Source of the DNA: Symbiodinium natans
Lineage: Eukaryota > Sar > Dinophyceae > Suessiales > Symbiodiniaceae
Length of the DNA stretch: 64,000 bases
Assembly: GCA_905221605.1 (NCBI GenBank)
Contig: CAJNDS010000658.1
Span: forward strand, 1-64,000
Reading direction: 5' to 3'
Positions 23,034 through 31,160 of the stretch are shown here, in pieces. Each line of letters begins with the position of its first letter. Position 1 is the first letter of the stretch. The notes under the pieces were generated by a model, which was given only the letters and a program-made list of their open reading frames with translations, was not told the DNA's origin and did no database searches. The position numbers were made by a program, and so were the translations under genes.

Positions 23034-23239
23034 CCTCCGGAGGCCTCCGTGGCGATGCAAAAACCACGAAAAAAAACCGTTCACCGGCGGCACGCGGGGC
23101 GGCACTGGCGTCCGGCCTAATTCTGCTTCGCAGAAGGCCAGAGGCCAGCAAGGCTATTCCCGGGACGACCCGGGTTAAAAGGTCCGCATTTGCTCGGTCC
23201 TTTGGGGACCTCGCGCTGCCCGATTTTAAGGGGCTGCGC

Positions 23240-24950
23240 CCCTCGACCCTATCAGCTCACTTTATAAAGGCCCCCAATGCCTGCCCGCCCCCTCGGCCCG
23301 TTGCGCCACTCCGCCCGCCTCGCCCTTCCAGCCCGCTCCGCCCCACCCATGGCTCCCATGGCCTCAGGGTCCCATGGCCCCACGCCCATGCCCATGGCCC
23401 CGTGCCCCTGGACCCTCGACCCTATCAGCTGACTTTCCCGTATCAGCTGACTTTTGGCGACCGGCCCCTCCGCCCTTCCCGTGGCTCCCATGGCCCCATG
23501 CTCGCCCCGCGCTTCTGCCTGCGCTGCCTGCCCCTATGGCCCCATGGAAGCCATGAGTGGGGCGGAGCGGGCTGGAAGGGCGGAGCGGGCGGAGAGGGCG
23601 GGCAGGCGTTGGGGCCTTATATAACAACAATATAAGTCAGCTGATAACGTCGCGCGACATGGGGCCATGGGACCATGGGTCATGGGAGGCATCAGCGAGG
23701 GCCTTTCGAACAGCCATGGGGCATGGGACCATGGGGCCATGGGGCCATGGAAGCCATGGGTGGGGCGGGAAGGGCGGAGTGGGTGGTGCCATGGGCATGG
23801 GGCTATGGGACCATGGGGCCATAGGGCCATGGGAGCTGGGTGGGGCGGAGAGCGGGCTGGAGAGCGGGCGGAGCTGGCGGAGGGGGTGGGCAGGCGTTGG
23901 AAGCCGCCAGAAAACATCAGCTGCCATAGTCAGCTGATAGGGTCGAGGGGCCATGGGGCCATGGGCAAGGGGCCGTGGGACTATGGGGCCATAGGCCCAT
24001 GAGAGCCAAAGAGCCATGAGTGGGGCGGAGCGGGCTGGAAGGGCGGAGCGGGCGGAGCGGGCACAGGCATTGGGGGCTTTTTTTAAAGTCAGCTGATAAC
24101 GTCGAGGGTCCAGGAGCATGCGACATGGGGCCATGGGACCATGGGATCATGGGAGCCACCGCGGAAGAATCGAACAGCCATGCACCATGCAACCATGATG
24201 GGGCCATGCAGGCGGAGTGGCGGGCACGCGTTGGGGGGGGGGGGAAGGCGCGTAACCCTAAGGTCAGCTGATAGCCATTGGGGGGGCTGAAAGGGCGGAG
24301 CGGGAGCGGGCGGAGGCGGGCTGGGCTGGGGCCATGGCACCATGGGGCCGGCCATGGGACCATGGGGCCATAAAAGGGCCATGGAAGCCATGGGTGGAGA
24401 GAGCGGGCTGGAAGGCGGAGCGGGCGGAGCGGGCGGAGCGCGGAGAGGGTGGATAGGGCCATGGGAGCCATGGGGGGCAGAGCGGGCATGCGACCATGGG
24501 CCATGGAGCGGGCGGAAGGGCGGAGCGGGCGGAGCAGGAGGGGGGGGCAGGTATGGGGGGCCTAAAGTCAGCTGATCAGGAGCATGGGGCAGGAAGCCAT
24601 GGCGCCAGGGCATGGACCATGGGGCCATAGGGCCATGGGAGTCATGGGTGGGGCAGAGCGGGCTGGAAGGGCGGAGCGGGCGGAGGAGCGGAGTAGGCAT
24701 TGAAGTCGGCTGTTAAAAGTCAGCTCATGGGCATGGGGCCATGGGACCATGGGGTCATAGGCCCATGAGAGCCATGGGGGCTATAGAGCCATGGGAGCCA
24801 TGGGTGGGGCGGCGCGGGCTCATGGGACCATGGGGTCATGGAGCCATGAGGGGCCCCATGAACCGGCCATGGAACCATGACGCCATAGGGCATGAGCCCC
24901 GGGAGCCATGACGGAGCAATGGCGGGGTGGGCGGCGTCTGGGTGGGTTGG
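23240..24950. repeat. CCATGG-rich GC minisatellite field
   Basis: Irregular higher-order units of about 150-300 bp combine CAGCTGATA, clustered CCATGGGGCCATGGG palindromes, GGCGGAGCGGGCTGGAAGGG and GGGCAGGCGTTGGGG. CAGCTGA-type marks occur near 23253, 23425, 23442, 23637, 23928, 24090, 24263 and 24567. Long frames through it (Pro/His/Trp/Met-rich on the - strand, Gly/Trp-rich on the + strand) are repeat by-products. Confidence 0.9.
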
Positions 24951-26090
24951 CAGGAAAAATGGGTCTTCACTGACGCCGCCCCCTGGTTGGGGGTCGGCGG
25001 ATAGTATAATATAATATAAAAATCTTTGTATAATTTTAACGCTACGCGACCCGCCTCGGCCCGGCCCAGCGCATCCGCCGCGTGAGCATGGTGATTCCGC
25101 AGCGCCCAAGTCGCTGGACCCCAAGCAATAAGGGTTGGGTTTAGGGTTCAGGGTTTAGGCTTAGGGTTCCGGGTTTATGGTTTATGGTTTGGGGTTTTAG
25201 GGTTGAGGGTTTTTTAAGGGTTGAGGGCTTAGGACTCAAGGTTCACGGTTTGGGGTTTCGTGTTTTTGGGTCTAGGGTTGAAGGTTCAAGCCAAACCCTC
25301 AAGCAAAAGGGGGGGAGGGGTGTCGGGGCCGGGGGGGGGGCAGAGGGAGGAAGCGGGGGGGGCGGGGTGGCCTGCTGGGCGGGGCCTTCAACTGCCCTGG
25401 TCCTGGCGAACCGTCCGCTTTCAGATTGTGGTCGCCCCGTGGGCTTGGGGGGAGGATTTGGAGGGGGGTCACAACCTATACACCTTCGGCCCGAGGCATC
25501 GGATTTAATATAATACAATATAATACAATATAATACAATATAATACAATATAATACAATATAATACAATATAATACAATATAATATAATATGATAGAATA
25601 TGATAGAATATACTAGAATCTAGAATCTAGACCAACATGATCATCAGATTCCGATGCCGAGCCTTTGGTTGCCAGGCGTTGGCCGGCGACGAGCACAGCA
25701 TTGCGTGTCCTTGCGGCACTATGTAGGGTTTAGGGTTTGGGGTTTAGGGTTTAGCGTTTAGAAGCTACCAAGCTCTCCAAAGACCCGGACCCCCAAAACC
25801 CCGAAACTCTTTCGTGTTTGGTGGCCTCACAGTTGGAACTCACTCGGAAATGGGTCTTAGGCTCGGGGGTCTCTGGTGGTTTTCGATCCTGGGGTTTCGA
25901 AAGATTAGGGTCACCCCCTCCCCCCCCCCCTTTATGGCCCCAAACAAAGTCGAATCCACAGGATCCCCCAGAAAAGGCCCTGTACCCTAAACCCTAACCC
26001 TTACAATTCGGGGAAGAGAACTCTAAACCCGAAACCCTAAACCCGAAACCCTAGGCCCTAAACCCTAAACCCTATTCTGGCTTTCCCAGG
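24951..26090. other. no gene recognised; repeats
   Basis: Contents are unassigned sequence with a GCTACGCGAC motif also found at 6952, degenerate TTTAGGG (25135-25290), the decamer array at 25506-25600, and telomere-like tracts at 25723-25760 and 25985-26075 (CCCTAAA sense). Confidence 0.6.
25506..25600. repeat. TATAATACAA decamer tandem array
   Basis: About eight copies of a 10-bp unit pass into TATAGAATATGA variants. There are no spacer/repeat alternations, so it is not CRISPR-like. Confidence 0.95.
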
Positions 26091-26173
26091 TGGACAAGAG
26101 AGTCCCTGCAGGGCTCAGTGCATTGTCAGCCCAAGGCGAATGCACGGTCTGGGCCCCGGCTTCCTCGGCTGGT
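26091..26173 (+). CDS. exon-like segment between opposed telomere-like tracts
   Basis: An open frame (VDKRVPAGLSALSAQGE) follows TTTCCCAG|G and is bounded by CCCTAAA upstream and TTTAGGG downstream. This is the arrangement seen around proven exons in this window. The product is unknown. Confidence 0.25.
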
Positions 26174-26180
26174 TTCGGGT

Positions 26181-29100
26181 TTAGGGTTTAGGTCGGACAT
26201 TGCGTGGTGGAGTCCAGCATGTTGTCTGCGTGAAACCACCCCATGCATGTTGCAAGGGAGATGGGACTAGAAGCAACCAGGGAAACTCATCAAAGATCCT
26301 TCTCAGGAGGAGAGCGGAACTCAGCTTGGTTTTGAGGAAACATCGAAACTCCCAAACCAGATCGTTTCTTCTTTTGCGGAGTTCATCTGACATAGATAGG
26401 AGGGCTTGTTTTGCCAGAATATCTGCACGGTTATTGTGGAAGATCTGCCACAGCTCGGAGAAGTTCCTTGCGTCATGTAAAGATTTGTGTGCCTTTGTCC
26501 AGAAAATTTTGCAGCTGCCCGGCTGTTTTCTCTTCAGGATATTAATAGTGGTCTGTATGAGGTCACGATCCGGGTGAGTGACCCAATAGTCCATAGTGTC
26601 ATTTCCATTAATGACAGCTTGCACCACTTTGACCGCGGCTTGATTGTCACAGAAAATTTCGCAGCATCCATCATATGCAAGTGCAACATTTACGGCGAAG
26701 AGTTCTGCCCGGAAGACAGTTTGTATCATACCTGGCAAGATGCCTGAGGAGATGACATTGTTGGTGGATTCCTGCGGCTGGGCTTCCGTCACCCCCCAAC
26801 TTGCAACCCTGGCCAAAGGAACACCTTCGTCTTGTGCGGATCCATCCGTAAAGAAAATACGTGTCAACCCATTGGATGGTAGAGGAGAAATCTGGACATC
26901 CACTTCCATGAGGGCCTTTTGGAATTGCTTGAGTTTTTCCGGTTTTGGGAAGAGGCCACCCAGGAGCACATGGTCAGGTAAAGTTTTGAGCTGTTCCCAT
27001 TCCGTGGTTGACGCCCGTACATGCTCCGTACCCGGGCACTCGTGGACTCTGTGCCTGAGTGTATCTTCTTGGCCACAGAAAATGCATTCTTTGTCATTGT
27101 TATAATCCACGGAGTGCTTCCTGCCATTGGGGAAAAGCCCTCCCAGTCGCACCTTGTTCATAAAACCTTCCACCATTGGATCATCATTCCGGGGGTATTT
27201 TGAAGATTTGATGCATAGGTCCTCAATATCGTGGAGATTTTGTTTGTTCTGTAGATCTGCCACCACCACTCTCTCCCATGATTGCATTGTGACCAATTTG
27301 AACTGAGCAGTGGAAAGTTCCCAGATATTAAAAGACCAACCATCTGGGAGAGTGCAATTCCCATCTGCATCAAGAAGCCATTCCCAGTCTCGCAACATTT
27401 GCTGGAAATGCGTAATAGGGCCCCAACCTTGACCCGCCTTGAAGTTGTGGCTCCCATCAACCCCAATCTTCCATGCATCCTTAACCAACTCTTTGTTGCG
27501 GGCCCACATACGCATCAAGGTAGCGTGCCTTCTTCGCATCACATGGATAGCCGGCTCAAAAACATAGCGTGACATAAGTGGGACCAGAAAGTGCAGATGA
27601 TACTGCTGTTTGTTCCAAACCGTATGGTTGCATTTGGCTCTCAAGGATCGAAGGAAGGTCTTACCCACTGGAAAGCATTCGCATCCATAGAGACATTTCT
27701 GTAAGATGCCTCTTGCGATAACGGCAGCCTTGACATCATACTTCCATGGCATAAATTGAAGACGTTCCAGTAATTGGATCCCTTTCTTCATCCTTTCATC
27801 TCTTTTTGTAGTAGATGCTCTCGTCTGGGTCTGGAATTGGATCCCCAAACCTTGCATGTTTGTCTCGCACTTGACTTTGTAGCCAGCATCATGGAGCTTT
27901 TGTTTGAGAGCCCGTGTCCTTGCCGGTTTGGTGCCAAAAATACAGGACTTGTTGATGTTAAGGATCAATCCCGTTGCCTTTGCCAAGTCAGCCACCGTAG
28001 CCAGGGCGCTGGTGAGAGTCTCGTCTTCTGTATTTAAAAGCGTCCAATCGTCCACGTAGGAGTGCATATCAACTGCATGTCTTTGTTGCACCAAGTTCGT
28101 GAACATCCAGGTTAGGATTATCATTTGTGCTACAGCGAGTGGGCATCCTTCCGGCACTCCCACTGTGGATTTAACCGCTGGCCCCCAATGGTCGTTGCAG
28201 ACAAAGTGTCGTTTTAGTCCAGACAAGAAAGAACTGTAAGGTTTCCACACATCTTGTAGGCCAAGTCTTTGATTCAGGCGAGCCAGGATGTCTCTCGGGA
28301 TGGTATTGTAGGCCTTCGACAGGTCAAGTGATACCCCCAGGATTGTTTCCTTTCGAAGGAGGGCCTTTTCCAGAGTCATCTGGATATTCCATGCCAGGTC
28401 CATTGATGACTTCCCCGGCACTGATCCATAAAGGGTACGTGGAAGGTGAGGCAAAATGTGTCGCATTGTTTTCGCCGTCATAATCTTCGCCCACAATCTG
28501 TAGATTGACGCCAGGATTGTAATTGGTCTTGTGCATGAAATGTCTCCAATCTGGTCGTTCTTGTAGAGCAGTGACATTCTGGCGTGCAAAAGTGCCTCTG
28601 GCCATCCCACTTTTGTGAAAAGGTCCAACGTTCGTCTGAGTGGTTGCTTCAGAAGCAGAGGGAGATTCTTGAGTTCAGTATTCGAAAAGCAATCCATTCC
28701 TCTGGCCTTTTTCTTTTTAAGCTTGCTCAGTCCCCATTCCAGTTCCATGTCGGAGATGTGCGCCTCCATGTAGTCGAGGATGGGGAGTGAATTGATTGCT
28801 TGTTCAATAATGGCATCGTCGTGGGTCCTTCCATTGTTCCTGTTCCAAAATTGGCTCCAATATTTTTCGGCCTCGTTGGTAATGATCGTTGGGTTTGCCG
28901 TAGGTTGTAACTGGTAGATCATTCCGCTTCTAAAGGAACCTGAAATCAAGGAAAGAGTAACAATGCCTCCTTTGACCGAAGCAACCATCCCTTTGCTCTC
29001 TTTTTGATGCCAGATGGCCCCAACTCTAACACAATGGAGGTCGTCGTGGGCAAGCTTACATCTGAATCGGCTTTTTTCCTTGCACCGACACATGCAAATC

Positions 29101-30827
29101 TGGAGTTCCACGGCTATATCGATGCTGTCCACTGCAGGAAAACTGGGAGGCTTGATTGCCTGGAAATGCAAAGAACCACCATTGTCCCAGTCTTCCTTAA
29201 ATCTCTGTTTCAAGAGCGTCTTGCGGTGGCAAAGACACCGGTTCTTCCAATGCTTCTCGAGCTCCTTTAACTTCGTGAGCATGTCACGGGTCTGCCAATT
29301 TGTAGGTAACCCATGGGGGAACCAATCTGCAACCTCTTCGAGCCACCAGGTCTTAAAATTCCCGCCAAAGCCAGATGATTTCAAAGCAGCGCGCCACGTG
29401 GCCAAGCAAGCTTGTTTACAGTTCCACCAATTTGCCGTATCAGGAGCAAGTACTACCAGATGGTCTTGTTGACTCAGTAATGATTCCAGCCTCCGTATCT
29501 GACGAATACGCTGCCTGGTCATCACCGTAGTCTCATCCCCTGATGGTTCGAAGTTGCCTTCTCTTGCAAACTTGATGACACCTTCTTGTTGCTTGACTCC
29601 AAATTTGATCTTACCCTTACCACGATATGCGTTCGGGAGCTTCGAATCGTGGTCATTTGAAAGCATCGCTGCAATGGAGTTTTCGTAGGCCTTGGTGAAG
29701 CAGTCCCATGTCCTTTCCACATCTTTTAGTTGGATCGCCGTTTCCAAATCAAGAATATCTCTTTCTCTAGGGCTCGCCGTTCGGAGTTTTGTCGAGTCAT
29801 TTACCAAGGCGGACATATCCTTGGCTGTTCTAAAGGTCCAGTCTCGATTCAGCCTGGGCCTCCAAGCAAAAGATGCAAAGACTTCTTTGTGGTCTGTCTC
29901 AGGGATGCACGCAACCTGATATTGCTGGAATGCTGCTTTGGCTTTGTTGTTCATAAGGATGTAGTCAATTCTGGAGATATCTTTGAAAGTAGGCTGCATG
30001 GGCTGTCCATCCATGTAGCTTTGGAGAGCTGCAGCGTCTGCCCATCCGCAATATTCCATCTCGGTCCACGTCTCCAAGAAATTGATATCGCAGTTGAGGT
30101 CACCCACGATAAGGCATGGGATGTCCACTGACTCTGACCTAATAAAGATCTCTCGTAGGATGCTGTCATTCTCCGAAATGAAATCGGGCAGTGTCTGATG
30201 GAGACCATACATTCCGAAGATCCGAATCGGTCCGAAGTCTGTGATCACGATCGTGTCCACCACCCTCGCGGAATTCCAAATGTCACTTTCCCATTCCTGT
30301 CTGGGGCTACGGAGCGGCAACTTGGAGAAAATACCTACTCCCTGGGCCGTGCCTTTCGTCTCGCAAATGCGCCCGTCCACAAAATCTCTGCGATTGACTT
30401 CTAGGCCATGCTTATAATGACAGTTTCTCCTTCTCGCTGCCTTGCATGCCTTTACGTTGACAAATTTTGTGGCCGCCGTCTCGGAGAAGACTACTACATC
30501 AGAGCTGGAAGATGTGAATCGTCCATCGTCCACAAAAGCATTCAAGCATTGGACATTAAGTCCTGAAACCGTGAAAGGTCCTGGCTTCTCCGCTTCGCCA
30601 ACTCGCTGACCAAGAAAAGGGTTGTATCCATGATAAAGAAAGGAAGTCCACCATCTCCAAAAGTTAATTAAGCGTTCGAATTCATCCTTCGTCGAATTGT
30701 CGTAATTCAGATGCCACCCACCTTTTCCAGCCTTGAAGCTGTCATCCATGTAGGTTGCATCAGTCCATGCACACCTGTTGACTGATGAAGTCCAGGATAT
30801 GATGTTAGCGTTATCGCCATCCAGCAT
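26181..30827 (-). CDS. LINE ORF2: AP endonuclease, reverse transcriptase, zinc knuckle, RNase H
   Basis: 1548 residues. The endonuclease domain spans about 85-325, with the metal Glu in VVFSETA (E116), GDLN (D243, N245), RIDYI (286-290) and the closing TDH (311-313). Reverse transcriptase spans about 690-1000: RPITILASIYRLW (motif 1/2), SLDLSKAY (motif A, D835), GVPEGCPLA (motif B, Glu where Gln is common), YVDD (924-927, motif C), LNINKS (motif D). A C-x2-C...H-x-C knuckle lies at 1248-1264. RNase H spans about 1320-1475 with D1328 (FFTDGS), E1375 (RAELFA), D1394 (FCDNQ) and D1469 (NNRAD), so the DEDD set is complete. It nicks target DNA and copies the element RNA (target-primed reverse transcription). 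The first Met is 31 nt after the ORF1 TGA and in the same frame. The last residues (RPKP) and the stop come from CCCTAAA repeat. Confidence 0.97.
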   Translation of the reverse strand: MLDGDNANIISWTSSVNRCAWTDATYMDDSFKAGKGGWHLNYDNSTKDEFERLINFWRWWTSFLYHGYNPFLGQRVGEAEKPGPFTVSGLNVQCLNAFVDDGRFTSSSSDVVVFSETAATKFVNVKACKAARRRNCHYKHGLEVNRRDFVDGRICETKGTAQGVGIFSKLPLRSPRQEWESDIWNSARVVDTIVITDFGPIRIFGMYGLHQTLPDFISENDSILREIFIRSESVDIPCLIVGDLNCDINFLETWTEMEYCGWADAAALQSYMDGQPMQPTFKDISRIDYILMNNKAKAAFQQYQVACIPETDHKEVFASFAWRPRLNRDWTFRTAKDMSALVNDSTKLRTASPRERDILDLETAIQLKDVERTWDCFTKAYENSIAAMLSNDHDSKLPNAYRGKGKIKFGVKQQEGVIKFAREGNFEPSGDETTVMTRQRIRQIRRLESLLSQQDHLVVLAPDTANWWNCKQACLATWRAALKSSGFGGNFKTWWLEEVADWFPHGLPTNWQTRDMLTKLKELEKHWKNRCLCHRKTLLKQRFKEDWDNGGSLHFQAIKPPSFPAVDSIDIAVELQICMCRCKEKSRFRCKLAHDDLHCVRVGAIWHQKESKGMVASVKGGIVTLSLISGSFRSGMIYQLQPTANPTIITNEAEKYWSQFWNRNNGRTHDDAIIEQAINSLPILDYMEAHISDMELEWGLSKLKKKKARGMDCFSNTELKNLPLLLKQPLRRTLDLFTKVGWPEALLHARMSLLYKNDQIGDISCTRPITILASIYRLWAKIMTAKTMRHILPHLPRTLYGSVPGKSSMDLAWNIQMTLEKALLRKETILGVSLDLSKAYNTIPRDILARLNQRLGLQDVWKPYSSFLSGLKRHFVCNDHWGPAVKSTVGVPEGCPLAVAQMIILTWMFTNLVQQRHAVDMHSYVDDWTLLNTEDETLTSALATVADLAKATGLILNINKSCIFGTKPARTRALKQKLHDAGYKVKCETNMQGLGIQFQTQTRASTTKRDERMKKGIQLLERLQFMPWKYDVKAAVIARGILQKCLYGCECFPVGKTFLRSLRAKCNHTVWNKQQYHLHFLVPLMSRYVFEPAIHVMRRRHATLMRMWARNKELVKDAWKIGVDGSHNFKAGQGWGPITHFQQMLRDWEWLLDADGNCTLPDGWSFNIWELSTAQFKLVTMQSWERVVVADLQNKQNLHDIEDLCIKSSKYPRNDDPMVEGFMNKVRLGGLFPNGRKHSVDYNNDKECIFCGQEDTLRHRVHECPGTEHVRASTTEWEQLKTLPDHVLLGGLFPKPEKLKQFQKALMEVDVQISPLPSNGLTRIFFTDGSAQDEGVPLARVASWGVTEAQPQESTNNVISSGILPGMIQTVFRAELFAVNVALAYDGCCEIFCDNQAAVKVVQAVINGNDTMDYWVTHPDRDLIQTTINILKRKQPGSCKIFWTKAHKSLHDARNFSELWQIFHNNRADILAKQALLSMSDELRKRRNDLVWEFRCFLKTKLSSALLLRRIFDEFPWLLLVPSPLQHAWGGFTQTTCWTPPRNVRPKP

Positions 30828-30857
30828 ATCAGCCAGATGAATTATCTGAGGTTCACG

Positions 30858-31160
30858 TCACTGCTTGGGCTTCTTCTCACCATTTTCTCCACTCCCTTGA
30901 GGCGAGGGTGTTCTCTTTCTCAAGGAAGACATTTGTTGTCGAACTTCAGCCGTCAATTCATCTTTCAAGGTCCCTTGTGCGGTGCGCAACTCCTGAACCG
31001 TTTCTTGGCGTTGATTCTGCATTGATAGCTGAAGGTCTTGAAATTGTGATGCCAATTGCTTTGCAATGGTTTCAGTGAGGCCCGTGACTGTAGACCTGAG
31101 CTCATTGTTGGTCTGCTCTTGCTTGTGGGCATTTTCATCCACTTTGGCATTGATTTTTTT
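30858..31160 (-). CDS. ORF1 C-terminal extension in a shifted frame (coiled coil, basic tail)
   Basis: Directly past a run of seven A on the sense strand (31154-31160), the frame one base over continues the heptad pattern of ORF1 (KINAKVDENAHKQEQ onward). It ends in a basic, Pro/Ser-rich tail (RKRTPSPQGSGENGEKKPKQ) and TGA at 30858-30860. Removing one A would fuse it to ORF1 without loss. Either a homopolymer insertion broke the frame or a +1 shift is programmed there. Its TGA is in frame with ORF2. Confidence 0.8.
   Translation of the reverse strand, partial: KKINAKVDENAHKQEQTNNELRSTVTGLTETIAKQLASQFQDLQLSMQNQRQETVQELRTAQGTLKDELTAEVRQQMSSLRKRTPSPQGSGENGEKKPKQ

Noticed and set aside
23252-25124. 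Pro/His/Trp-rich and Gly-rich frames up to 203 codons
   Set aside because: By-products of the CCATGG/GGCGGAGC repeat; every frame and both strands stay open.
25506-25600. Regular decamer array as a possible CRISPR
   Set aside because: No spacers, and the unit is contiguous and AT-rich. The genome is eukaryotic.
26200-30400. Many + strand frames opposite the LINE ORF2
   Set aside because: They are shadows of the - strand coding frame and show no motifs.
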